From Hydrogenophaga sp. (lineage in GTDB: Bacteria; Pseudomonadota; Gammaproteobacteria; Burkholderiales; Burkholderiaceae_C), in NCBI GenBank assembly GCA_018335615.1, contig JAGXRS010000002.1:1-11412 (forward strand): a stretch of 11,412 bases of DNA, in the 5' to 3' direction. The number at the start of each line of letters is the position of its first letter. Positions within the stretch are counted from its first letter, which is position 1. Positions 1 through 7,690 of this stretch are shown here, one piece after another. The position numbers and the translations under genes are program-made. The notes beneath the pieces were generated by a model, which was not told the origin of the DNA, searched no databases, and was given only the letters and a program-made list of their open reading frames with translations.

Positions 1-10
1 CACCACGCAC

Positions 11-1870
11 ATGACCACCACACCGCTTCACCAGCCCTTCCTGCTTGACGCTTTGGAACACCACCGTGCATGGGGCGTGCTGCCAAAGAATACCCGGGAA
101 CGACTGGCGCAGACCCTGCCCCTGCGCACGGTGGCGACGGGTGAAGAGGTCTGCCCGGCCGCCGAACTGAACGAGCAGCTGCACTGGCTGCTCAGTGGCA
201 CGCTGCAGCTGCTGGATGGGCAGCAGCAAGCCGTGGTCACGCTCTACCCCGGGGAGTGGTTCGGCCTGCAAACCGGCGCTGGCGTGGATGTGCAGCACAG
301 TCGGGCGCTGACCACCTGTACCCTGGTCAGCCTGGACCGCCAGACCGTCGACGCCCTGCGCCAGGAAGCGTCGTCGCTTGCCTATCTGCTGCCAGACCCC
401 GCCACGGCCGGAAAGGCCCGGCGGGGCGCCGGCGCCGACAGCGGGGGTGACCCGGCCCTGAACCTCATGACCACGCCGGTTCGCGCCTTGATCAAACGCC
501 CGCCCATCACCTTGCCACCGCAGACCAGCATCCGGGAGGCCGCCCAGCTCATGAGCGAGAAGCGGGTCTCTTCGGTGCTGATCGTGGAACAGGAGCACCT
601 CTTCGGCGTGGTGACCGACCGCGACCTGCGCAACCGCGTGATCGCCGCCGGTCTGGACACGCAGCGCCCGATCATGGACATCGCCACGCTGGCGCCGATG
701 AGCATCGACGTGCAGAGCCCCGCGTTCGACGCCCTGCTGCTGATGGCCCGGCACAACATCCACCACGTGCCGGTGCTCGACGGCCAGCGCATCGCCGGCA
801 TGATCACCGCCACCGACCTCACCGAGCAGCACAGCACCTCGGCGGTGTACCTGGCCGGCGACATCTACAAGCAGGGCTCGGTGGAAGGCCTGCAACAGGC
901 CAGCGCCAAGATCCGCCGCTTGCAGCAGAGCCTGGCCGCGGCCGAGGCCTCGGCTTACAGCACAGGCCACATCATCACGGCCATCACCGACGCCATCACC
1001 ACCCGGCTGCTGCAGCTGGGCGAAGCGCAGCTCGGGCCGGCGCCGATCGACTATGTATGGGTGGCCGCCGGCTCGCAAGCCCGCAACGAGCAGACCGCCA
1101 AGTCCGACCAGGACAACTGCATGGTGCTGGACGACCGCTACGACGAGGCGGCGCACGGTCCGTATTTCAAGGCCCTGTCCCAATTTGTCTGCGACGGGCT
1201 GGACGCGTGCGGCTACATCTATTGCCCGGGCGAAATGATGGCCATGACCGACACCTGGCGCCAGCCGCAGAAGAAATGGGCTGAGTACTTCGCACGCTGG
1301 ACCAGCCAGCCCGACCCCAAGGCGCTGATGCTCACCTGCGTGTTCTTCGACCTGCGCGCCATCCACGGCAAGGCCGAGTTGCTGGACAGTCTGCGTGGCG
1401 ACGTGCTCAAGCGCACCCAGGGCAATAGCCTCTTCCTGGCCCACATGGTCGGCAACGCCCTCACCCATCAGCCCCCGCTGGGCATGTTCAAAGGCATCTC
1501 GACCATCCGCAGTGGCGAGCACAAGGGCAGCATCGACCTGAAGCACACGGGCGTGGTACCCATCGTCGATCTGGCCCGCGTCTACGCACTGGCCGGAGGC
1601 GACGCAGCGGTGAACACACATGACCGGCTGACCGGCGCCGCCGCCGGCGGCGCCATCAGCGAGCAAAGCGCACACGACCTGCGCGACGCCCTCGAATTCC
1701 TGGCCTTCATCCGCATCCAGCACCAGGCCCGCCAGATCAGCCGCGGTGAGTCGCCCGACAACTTCCTGCGCCCCACCGACATCTCCAACTTCGAACGCAG
1801 CCAGCTGAAAGACGCGTTCACCGTGGTCCAGTCCCTGCAGAACGTGCTGGCCCAACGCTACAGGCACTGA
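11..1870 (+). CDS. cNMP-binding-like / CBS pair / DUF294 nucleotidyltransferase signalling protein
   Basis: Soluble 619-residue protein with three regulatory modules and a putative nucleotidyltransferase. Residues about 20-125 resemble a cyclic-nucleotide-binding domain; Gly81-Glu82 and Ser97-Arg98-Ala99 recall the phosphate-binding cassette, but the spacing is longer than usual, so ligand binding is doubtful. A low-complexity linker (about 128-148) leads to two CBS motifs (about 150-275) containing VVTDRDLRNR and GMITATDL, typical adenosyl-nucleotide sensors. Residues about 300-445 are the DUF294 fold, related to GlnD, with the motif GSQARNEQT followed by SDQDN (Ser365, Asp366, Asp368), the expected metal/nucleotide site. 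Residues about 475-615 match the helical DUF294 C-terminal domain. The substrate is not known for this family. The ATG at 11 is the first in frame, with no Shine-Dalgarno visible in the ten bases before it. It converges on the exonuclease operon; the same families occur together near actP in other proteobacteria (recalled). Family call firm, role open. Confidence 0.9.
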   Translation: MTTTPLHQPFLLDALEHHRAWGVLPKNTRERLAQTLPLRTVATGEEVCPAAELNEQLHWLLSGTLQLLDGQQQAVVTLYPGEWFGLQTGAGVDVQHSRALTTCTLVSLDRQTVDALRQEASSLAYLLPDPATAGKARRGAGADSGGDPALNLMTTPVRALIKRPPITLPPQTSIREAAQLMSEKRVSSVLIVEQEHLFGVVTDRDLRNRVIAAGLDTQRPIMDIATLAPMSIDVQSPAFDALLLMARHNIHHVPVLDGQRIAGMITATDLTEQHSTSAVYLAGDIYKQGSVEGLQQASAKIRRLQQSLAAAEASAYSTGHIITAITDAITTRLLQLGEAQLGPAPIDYVWVAAGSQARNEQTAKSDQDNCMVLDDRYDEAAHGPYFKALSQFVCDGLDACGYIYCPGEMMAMTDTWRQPQKKWAEYFARWTSQPDPKALMLTCVFFDLRAIHGKAELLDSLRGDVLKRTQGNSLFLAHMVGNALTHQPPLGMFKGISTIRSGEHKGSIDLKHTGVVPIVDLARVYALAGGDAAVNTHDRLTGAAAGGAISEQSAHDLRDALEFLAFIRIQHQARQISRGESPDNFLRPTDISNFERSQLKDAFTVVQSLQNVLAQRYRH

Positions 1871-1934
1871 CCGCCGGCATGACAGCGCCCTGAAAGCGTC
1901 TCTGCACGCGGTTGATCCGGCCAGCGTGCCTGAA

Positions 1935-1963
1935 CCGCGATGCCGCGGAACCGGCTCTGCCGG
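1935..1963. terminator. two adjacent GC hairpins between convergent genes, possible terminator
   Basis: The 144-base gap between the convergent stops at 1870 and 2015 contains two short perfect inverted repeats side by side: CCGCG/CGCGG with a 4-base loop (1935-1948) and CCGGC/GCCGG with a 3-base loop (1951-1963). Neither is followed by a T-run on either strand, so this is not a textbook intrinsic terminator. It may slow polymerase arriving from both sides or act together with Rho. In GC-rich DNA such short repeats also arise by chance. A third, weaker ACCC/GGGT pair lies at 1977-1988. No small gene is evident in the gap. Confidence 0.3.
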
Positions 1964-2014
1964 GCCGCAGGCATCGACCCCTCAGGGTGATGCGCACCGT
2001 GCGGCGCGGGGGGA

Positions 2015-4213
2015 TCAATATTTGAGTCGGGCGTAGTAGGTCTTCTGCGCCGCTTCCCTTGCCTGCCCGAGGGTGTGGATGCCCTTTTCGGCCAGCAGGG
2101 GAATCAGCTTCAGGAACACCTCGGCCGTCACCATGGCGTCGCCCATGGCGGTGTGGCGGCCAATGACGGTGACGTTGAACCGTTCGGCAATGGCTTCCAG
2201 GCGGTGCGAGTCCTGGTTGGGGTGCACCAGGGCCGACAGCAACAAGGTGTCGAGCACCGGATGGTCAAAGCTGACCCCGGTCTGCTGCTCCTTGAGTTGC
2301 AAAAAGCGCATGTCGAACGCGGCGTTGTGCGCCACCAGCACCGTGTCCTGCGCGAAGGCGTGAAAGGACGGCAGCACCTGTTCGATCGTGGGCTGGCCCA
2401 CCACCATCTCGGGCTGGATGCCGTGGATGGGAATCGACGCGGCGGGGATGGGGCGGCGCGGGTCCACCAACTGCTCGAAGCACTCCTGGCGCAACAGCTT
2501 GTTGTTGACAATGCGAGCCGCGCCGATCTGGATGATCTCATCGCCCTGCGAGGGGTTCAAGCCCGTCGTTTCGGTATCGAACACGGTGTAGACCAGATCG
2601 CTCAGGCGCCGATCGTCCAGTGAACGTGTGAGCTCGGTGGTCTTGAACAGATCGAAATCGTAATACTCGGGACGGCTCTCGTTGCGCACGAAGGCGGCCG
2701 CATCCACTTGCTCGCGGGGGTCGGCCACCGGCAGGAGAAATCGGAAAAATGCCTGGTGGCGTGCACGCTCGCGCTCGAACCAGAACGCGCCGCCGTGGCG
2801 TTCCACCACATCGCGCACGGTCAGGCGCTGAGCCTCGTTCCCGACCTTCATGGGGTCCATTTCCCAGCTCATCACGGTCTCGGTGCTCATGGCCTGGCCC
2901 GACCAGATCAGGTCCAGCTGGGCCTTGCCCGCGCTGCCCGTCGCCGGGGCCAGGCGCAGCTGCACGAACCGGACATCGAACTCGTCGGCCAGCCGACCGG
3001 TGAGGTAGACCAGTGCCTGCAGCATCGAGAAACTCTCGACCTTCAGCCAGACGGAAGCGTCCACGTCGACCGGAGAAGCCGGTCGGCCCGTGACCGTCTC
3101 AATGCGCCGAACCGCCGCGTTGATCAGGTCGGCGCCCAGCATGTCTTCCAGGGGCCAGCGGGTCTTGCTGTCCGACGAGCCGGCGGCCAGCGCGCCAATG
3201 CGCTGGCTCAGCGAACGGGTTTCTTCGCGGACGACGCCCATGAAGCGCTCGCGCATGGCGGCGTCCAGGTCCGGGTAATCGAGCATGTCGATGGCGGCCT
3301 GCATGTTGGCCAGGGCTGCGCGGCTGCCTTCGGTGAGCGTGTGCAGGACCTGGTCCTTGGCGGACTCCGCCTCGAAGTCACGCGTGATGTTGTCCAGCAT
3401 CAGCACGAAGCCGGTCAGTTCGATCCGGTCGGCTGCGGCCTCTGCCGCCTGCGCCTGGGGCGAGCGCACCGGTGCCATCTGGACCCGCAGCAACTGCCCG
3501 GCGCCGGTGGTGGTGACGAATTGCGCCGACGGCTGAGCCGCGCCGCGCATCATGCGCTGCTGGATGTTCTCCAGCGCGTGCGCCACCAGCTTGCGGTCGA
3601 ACACACCATAAATCGAGCGCCCGAGGCCGATCAGCTCGGCGCCGCCCGCCACGCCCGGCGCCTGCGACAGCGCGCGGAACTGCATGCGGGCGCGGTTGTT
3701 GTAGAGGATGATGCGGCCGTCCAGGTTGCACACGACCACGCTCTGGGTGAGTTCGGACATCAGCGCCGCCAGGCGGGAGCGCTCCTGCTCGATGCCTTGG
3801 GCGGCCTCGCGCACCCGCTCATCCATCTGCCGGCGCAGGTCTTCGCGCTGCTCCACCAGCTGGTTGAACAGCTGGGCCAGCACCCGCGTTTCCACATTGC
3901 CCTTGGGCTTGAGCTCGCGCACCACGTCGGTCCGCAACAGCACCTGCGCCTCTTCCGCCAGTTGCACCGAGGGCGTGACCCAATGGTCGAACCAGCGTTT
4001 CAGTGCCCAGGCAATCGCCGCCATGCCAGCGCCCCAGGTGAGGCTGAGCAAGACCATGCGCCCACCCAGCAAGGACCAGACCGCCTCCCGTTCACGGGCT
4101 TCGAGCGTGGAGCCCACCAGACCGACCGTCGCCAGCAACCAGGCCACGGATGCCACGGCCGCCGCGGCCAGCAGCCACCACAGGCGCTGGTCGGTTTTTT
4201 TCGCGCCGCTCAT
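2015..4213 (-). CDS. membrane PAS-pseudokinase-DEDDh 3'-5' exonuclease fusion protein
   Basis: 732-residue protein. Two membrane helices (about 12-35 and 53-72) are followed by a HAMP/coiled-coil stretch (about 73-150), a PAS-like region (about 150-275) and a histidine-kinase-like core (about 280-497). In that core the usual His is Glu295, and the N, G1 and G2 boxes are not recognisable, so it should not phosphorylate. The C-terminal part (about 541-705) is a DnaQ/RNase T-type exonuclease with all DEDDh residues: Asp546 and Glu548 in FDTETTGL, Asp634 in AHNAAFDMRFL, His687 and Asp692 in HTAMGDA. It should remove 3' nucleotides from DNA or RNA, or short oligonucleotides, at the cytoplasmic face. 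Automatic annotation would probably call it DNA polymerase III epsilon, but the N-terminal sensor architecture argues against a replisome role. The ATG at 4213 overlaps the regulator's stop (ATGA, 4210-4213), which implies translational coupling. The frame stays open to 4900, but that upstream part overlaps the response regulator in another frame and is not coding. Confidence 0.9.
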   Translation of the reverse strand: MSGAKKTDQRLWWLLAAAAVASVAWLLATVGLVGSTLEAREREAVWSLLGGRMVLLSLTWGAGMAAIAWALKRWFDHWVTPSVQLAEEAQVLLRTDVVRELKPKGNVETRVLAQLFNQLVEQREDLRRQMDERVREAAQGIEQERSRLAALMSELTQSVVVCNLDGRIILYNNRARMQFRALSQAPGVAGGAELIGLGRSIYGVFDRKLVAHALENIQQRMMRGAAQPSAQFVTTTGAGQLLRVQMAPVRSPQAQAAEAAADRIELTGFVLMLDNITRDFEAESAKDQVLHTLTEGSRAALANMQAAIDMLDYPDLDAAMRERFMGVVREETRSLSQRIGALAAGSSDSKTRWPLEDMLGADLINAAVRRIETVTGRPASPVDVDASVWLKVESFSMLQALVYLTGRLADEFDVRFVQLRLAPATGSAGKAQLDLIWSGQAMSTETVMSWEMDPMKVGNEAQRLTVRDVVERHGGAFWFERERARHQAFFRFLLPVADPREQVDAAAFVRNESRPEYYDFDLFKTTELTRSLDDRRLSDLVYTVFDTETTGLNPSQGDEIIQIGAARIVNNKLLRQECFEQLVDPRRPIPAASIPIHGIQPEMVVGQPTIEQVLPSFHAFAQDTVLVAHNAAFDMRFLQLKEQQTGVSFDHPVLDTLLLSALVHPNQDSHRLEAIAERFNVTVIGRHTAMGDAMVTAEVFLKLIPLLAEKGIHTLGQAREAAQKTYYARLKY

Positions 4214-4584
4214 GCCGACGCCACCAGCAGGTCGCGCACTTTCTGCACCAGCTCGCGGGTGGAGAACGGCTTGGTCATGTAGGCATTGGCGCCCAGGGCC
4301 AGCCCCTTGGCCACATCGGTGTCGCGCCCCTTGGCGGTGAGCATCACGATCAGCGTGTCGCGCACAGCCTCGTGTGCCCGCACTTCGTGGCAGACGTCGA
4401 AGCCGGTCTTGACCGGCATCATCACGTCCAGCAGCACGAGGGCCGGACGCTCGCGCAGGATGGCATCGATGGCCTCCTGCCCATTGCGCGCGACCACCAC
4501 CTCGTACCCCTCGCGCTTCATCAGGAATTCGAGCGATATCAGGATGTTCGGCTCGTCGTCGGCAATCAGTATCTTCTGGCTCAT
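4210..4584 (-). CDS. receiver-only response regulator
   Basis: 124-residue single-domain response regulator, expected to receive phosphate from the histidine kinase encoded just upstream. All receiver residues are present: acidic pair Asp9-Asp10, phosphoacceptor Asp53 in LLDVMMP, Thr83 in MLTAKG, and Lys105 in the TKPFS motif. The protein ends at the last receiver helix: there is no DNA-binding, cyclase or other output domain, so it must act by protein contact or as a phosphorelay intermediate. The start at 4584 is fixed by a strong Shine-Dalgarno and by the conserved N-terminus MSQKILIADDE; an in-frame extension to 4698 lacks such support and runs into the kinase gene. It lies 44 bases after the kinase stop and overlaps the exonuclease start by four bases. 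Hybrid kinases of the CrbS/MxtR group carry a receiver at their own C-terminus (recalled), so this may be the split-off equivalent. Confidence 0.93.
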   Translation of the reverse strand: MSQKILIADDEPNILISLEFLMKREGYEVVVARNGQEAIDAILRERPALVLLDVMMPVKTGFDVCHEVRAHEAVRDTLIVMLTAKGRDTDVAKGLALGANAYMTKPFSTRELVQKVRDLLVASA

Positions 4585-4590
4585 CTGTCT

Positions 4591-4597
4591 CTCCTCT
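4591..4597 (-). promoter_or_regulatory. Shine-Dalgarno of the receiver-only regulator
   Basis: On the minus strand the sequence AGAGGAG ends six bases before the ATG at 4584, inside the 44-base gap after the kinase stop. It decides the start in favour of MSQKIL over the in-frame upstream codons. Because it is much stronger than anything before the kinase or exonuclease starts, the regulator is probably made in excess of both. Confidence 0.75.
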
Positions 4598-4628
4598 TTT
4601 TTCGTTTGCAATCCATGCCTTGCGAGAA

Positions 4629-7358
4629 TCACCCAGCCGGCGAGCGTGGCAGGAAAAAACCGAACAGGGCGCCTTCGCCCGGTTGCGACCGCATCCACAT
4701 GCGCCCGCCGAAATGCTCCACGATCTGCCGGCTGATCGGCAAACCCAGGCCGGTGCCGCCCGGGCGGTAATGGTCGTCACCCGACACCTGGCGGAACTTC
4801 TCGAACACCATGTCCTGCTGCCCGGGCGGAATGCCCGGTCCGTTGTCCGATACCTCCACCTGCACGCCGTCTGCCTGGTCCACCAGCCGCAACACCACAC
4901 GCCCCGAGCCGCGCGGCGCGTACTTCAGGGCATTCGACAGCAGGTTCAGCACCACCTGGGTGATGCGGTCGGCGTCGGCGCGCAGGGGCTCCACCCGTGC
5001 GGGCAATTCCAGCGCCAGCGACACGCCAGCCTCGCGGAAACTGCCGCCGACACTTTGCGCAGCCTGCTCCACCAGTTCGCGCATGTCGACCGTGGCCTCG
5101 TGCCACTCGGCATGGCCCGATTCGATCTTGGCCATGTCCAGCACCTGGTTCACCAGGCGGCTCAGGCGCTCGGCCTCGGCCACGATGATGCCCAGGAACT
5201 GCTGCCGCTGCGGCAGGTCCATGTCGTCATCGTCGCGCATCAGCTCCGAGAGTGCCCTGATGGAAGTCAAAGGGGTGCGCAATTCGTGGGTCACGGAAGA
5301 CATGAAATCGTCCTTGAGCCGGTCCAGGCTCTTGAGCTTTTCATTGGCATGCCGCAGTTCGTCGGTCGCCCGCTCCAGCGACTGCGATTTTTCTTCCAAC
5401 GCGTGCGAGTAGGCGCGCAGCTGCGACGCCTCGTCGAGAATCCGCATCACATCGTCGAGATCCAGCGCCTCCTCCTCCACCACGGAGGCCACCATCACGC
5501 GCGCCGACGCACTGCCGATGGCGCCGGTCAGCAGCGTCTCGACAAACTGCACCAGCTGGGCATCAGCCGGTATCTGCTCGATGCTCGCCACACCCACCCG
5601 CGCCGCGTAGTCCTCGAACAGGCGCTGGGCCTGCTCGGCGCCCAGAAAGCGCCCGGCCAGGGGCAACAGGGCCGACACCTTCGCCCGCCCCTGCCAGAAC
5701 ACCGGGCGGGTGCCGGCCTTGCGGTGGAACACGTCGACGAACAGCAAGGCCTGGCTGGTTTCACGCGCCGAGGGCGCGCGCCACAGCGACACCCCCACAT
5801 AGGCGCCGACGTTGGCCAGCAGGCTCCAGAACAGCGAGTGGGTCAGGCTGTCGAGCCCGCCCAGCCCCAGGAAGGCCTCGGGCTTGAGCCAGACCAGGCC
5901 CCAGGGGCCGTGGTGCAGAAAGTCCGCGTCCAGCCAGCCCGACTTGGCCAGCGACGGCAGCATGAGTGTGTAGACCCAGAAGGCAAAACCCAGCAACAGC
6001 CCGCTGAGCGCGCCGCTGCGCGTACCACCCTTCCAGTACATGCCGCCGAGCATGGCCGGGGCGAACTGCGCCACCGCAGCGAAACTGATGAGGCCAATGC
6101 TGACCAGTGCGTAGGCCTCGCCCGCCAGGTGGAAATACAGATAGCCCAGCAGCAGCAGGCCCAGAATCGTCAGACGGCGGATCAGCAGCAGCAGGCCGGT
6201 CAGGTCACCGCTGGCGCGGGTGCCGAAGCGCCGCGTGCGCAGCAACAGCGGCATCACCAGGTCGTTGCAGACCATGGTGGACACCGCGATGGCCTCCACG
6301 ATCACCATGCCAGTGGCGGCCGACAGACCGCCCACGAAAGCAAACAGCGCCAGCAGGTGAAAACCCTGCGAGAGCGGCAGTGACAGCACGAAGGTTTCCG
6401 GGTTCATGGTGCCCGGACCGAAGTGCAGCAGGCCGCCGATGGCGATGGGCAGCACAAACAGGTTGATGAGCAGCAGGTACAGCGGAAAGGCCCACACCGC
6501 CCGGCGCAGGTGCTGCTCGTTCACGTTTTCCACCACCATCACCTGGAACTGGCGCGGCAGGAAGATCACCGAGAGCATGGCCAGCAAGGTCAGGCCCAGC
6601 CACTGGGCATACGCGAAGGGCTGGCCCTGCCCGAACTGGAGCAGGCGGCGCAGCTCATCGACCGCCTGCGCCTGCTCGAACAGGGCCATCGGGCTGGAGA
6701 ACAGACCAAAGCTCACGAACAGGCCCACGGCCAGGAAGGCGGCGAGTTTCACCACCGATTCGAAGGCGATGGCGGCCACCATGCCTTCGTGGCGCTCGGT
6801 GCTGTCGAGGTGGCGGGCACCGAAGACCATGGTGAACCCGGCCAGAGCGAGCGCCACGTACAAGGTGCTGTCCTGCCACCACGAGGGGGTTTGAACAGCC
6901 GGTGCACCCAAGGGCGAGGTGAGCACCGCGTAACCGCTGGCAATGCCTTTGAGCTGCAGAGCGATGTAGGGCACGATGCCCACCACCGTGATGAGGGTGA
7001 CCAAGCCGGCCAGCGTCGGGCTCTTGCCGTAACGGCTGGCAATGAAGTCCGCGATGGACGTGATGCGGTATGTCGTGGCAATGCGGATCATCTTGCGCAC
7101 CACCATCCAGGCCAACACCATGGCCAGCATGGGCCCCAGGTAAATGGGCAGGAACCACACGCCCGAATTGGCCGCTCGCCCGACGCTGCCGAAGTAGGTC
7201 CAGGCGGTGCAGTACACCGCCATGGAGAGGGCATACACCCATGGGCTGCCGATCACGGATCGCCCGGCAGCCGCCCGCGCATCGCCCCAGTAAGCCACCG
7301 CAAACAGCAGCAGCAGGTACGCGAAGGAGACACCGATGACCAGCGGGGCAGACAGCAT
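4629..7358 (-). CDS. SLC5 symporter-domain sensor histidine kinase (CbrA/CrbS-like)
   Basis: 909-residue inner-membrane kinase. Residues 1 to about 525 form a many-helix sodium:solute symporter domain of the SSS/SLC5 family, beginning with a helix at 5-23. A soluble linker follows (about 555-620, the position of the STAC domain in this group), then a coiled coil (about 640-690). The dimerisation box has phosphoacceptor His691 in THELRTPL. The ATPase domain has Asn805/Asn809 (N box), DNGPGIP at 838-844 (G1), VFEKFRQ (F box) and GGTGLGL at 867-873 (G2), so it should be active. No receiver is attached. Studied relatives (CbrA, CrbS/MxtR) sense or transport amino acids or acetate and control carbon use; the ligand here is unknown. 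The ATG at 7358, seven bases after the small membrane gene, suits the first helix; a TTG at 7400 would add 14 unlikely residues. No good Shine-Dalgarno precedes it, suggesting coupled translation. Confidence 0.92.
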   Translation of the reverse strand: MLSAPLVIGVSFAYLLLLFAVAYWGDARAAAGRSVIGSPWVYALSMAVYCTAWTYFGSVGRAANSGVWFLPIYLGPMLAMVLAWMVVRKMIRIATTYRITSIADFIASRYGKSPTLAGLVTLITVVGIVPYIALQLKGIASGYAVLTSPLGAPAVQTPSWWQDSTLYVALALAGFTMVFGARHLDSTERHEGMVAAIAFESVVKLAAFLAVGLFVSFGLFSSPMALFEQAQAVDELRRLLQFGQGQPFAYAQWLGLTLLAMLSVIFLPRQFQVMVVENVNEQHLRRAVWAFPLYLLLINLFVLPIAIGGLLHFGPGTMNPETFVLSLPLSQGFHLLALFAFVGGLSAATGMVIVEAIAVSTMVCNDLVMPLLLRTRRFGTRASGDLTGLLLLIRRLTILGLLLLGYLYFHLAGEAYALVSIGLISFAAVAQFAPAMLGGMYWKGGTRSGALSGLLLGFAFWVYTLMLPSLAKSGWLDADFLHHGPWGLVWLKPEAFLGLGGLDSLTHSLFWSLLANVGAYVGVSLWRAPSARETSQALLFVDVFHRKAGTRPVFWQGRAKVSALLPLAGRFLGAEQAQRLFEDYAARVGVASIEQIPADAQLVQFVETLLTGAIGSASARVMVASVVEEEALDLDDVMRILDEASQLRAYSHALEEKSQSLERATDELRHANEKLKSLDRLKDDFMSSVTHELRTPLTSIRALSELMRDDDDMDLPQRQQFLGIIVAEAERLSRLVNQVLDMAKIESGHAEWHEATVDMRELVEQAAQSVGGSFREAGVSLALELPARVEPLRADADRITQVVLNLLSNALKYAPRGSGRVVLRLVDQADGVQVEVSDNGPGIPPGQQDMVFEKFRQVSGDDHYRPGGTGLGLPISRQIVEHFGGRMWMRSQPGEGALFGFFLPRSPAG

Positions 7359-7365
7359 GGGCGCG

Positions 7366-7596
7366 TCAGTCCACCGGGCCGGGGCGCTCGTCGCCCTCAA
7401 CGTGAGTCACGCGCTCCATCACCACGGCCAGGACCGCAATCAGCACGGCCCAGATCACGAACAGCGCCAGCGGAAACAGGGGCATGCCCAGCACCAGGAC
7501 ATCATGGTCCCAGAGCGCGAGCAGCGGAAAGTTGAACAGGGCCCAGCCGGCAACAAACAGGGCCACCAAGCGCTGGGCGGCCAGTCCATGAAACAT
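7366..7596 (-). CDS. small two-helix membrane protein, first gene of the kinase operon
   Basis: 76-residue hydrophobic protein with two predicted membrane helices (about 7-29 and 34-61) and a short charged tail. The LFNFPLLALW and LGMPLFPLALF pieces recall the small DUF3311/DUF485-type partners encoded before SSS-family transporters, for example YjcH before ActP; exact family membership cannot be settled by eye. In Pseudomonas a small gene, cbrX, precedes and is translationally coupled to cbrA (recalled). Here the stop lies seven bases before the kinase ATG, which fits the same arrangement. It may be a subunit of the kinase's transporter domain, or mainly a device for its translation. The ATG at 7596 is chosen because GAGGAG lies six bases upstream and the hydrophobic segment begins directly after it; a longer form from 7662 would add a polar, non-conserved-looking leader. 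Confidence 0.82.
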   Translation of the reverse strand: MFHGLAAQRLVALFVAGWALFNFPLLALWDHDVLVLGMPLFPLALFVIWAVLIAVLAVVMERVTHVEGDERPGPVD

Positions 7597-7602
7597 GCGC
7601 GT

Positions 7603-7608
7603 CTCCTC
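7603..7608 (-). promoter_or_regulatory. Shine-Dalgarno of the small membrane protein
   Basis: GAGGAG on the minus strand, six bases before the ATG at 7596. It fixes the start of the first operon gene and probably drives translation of the kinase too, through coupling. I searched the bases between here and the ppsA terminator for a sigma-70 promoter for the operon and found no convincing -35/-10 pair. Confidence 0.75.
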
Positions 7609-7690
7609 GTGTGGCGGCGCAGTGCGTCGCTGCGGCCCATCAGCCAATTGTGCGCCACCCACTGACCCACGCCTTACGCTACTCCACCCA

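Noticed and set aside
1871..2014. A small gene in the gap between the DUF294 and exonuclease genes
   Set aside because: The only open frame there (minus strand, 1818-2018) has no ribosome site, overlaps the end of the DUF294 gene and shows no protein-like pattern.
2015..4213. Annotation as the DNA polymerase III epsilon subunit
   Set aside because: The nuclease motifs fit the broad DnaQ family, but membrane helices, a PAS-like region and a pseudokinase core precede them, and the gene sits in a signalling operon; a replisome subunit is unlikely.
4214..4900. Extending the exonuclease protein upstream to about 961 residues
   Set aside because: The extra residues overlap the whole response-regulator gene and the end of the kinase gene in a different frame and look like nonsense; the ATG at 4213 in an ATGA overlap is the natural start.
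2708..6383. Long plus-strand open frames (2708-4282 and 4620-6383) opposite the exonuclease and kinase genes
   Set aside because: Both are rich in His, Gln, Arg and Ala, lack motifs, and mirror well-supported genes on the other strand.
7359..7400. TTG at 7400 as the kinase start
   Set aside because: It would add 14 polar residues before the first membrane helix and overlap the small membrane gene; the ATG at 7358 fits the helix and the short gap.
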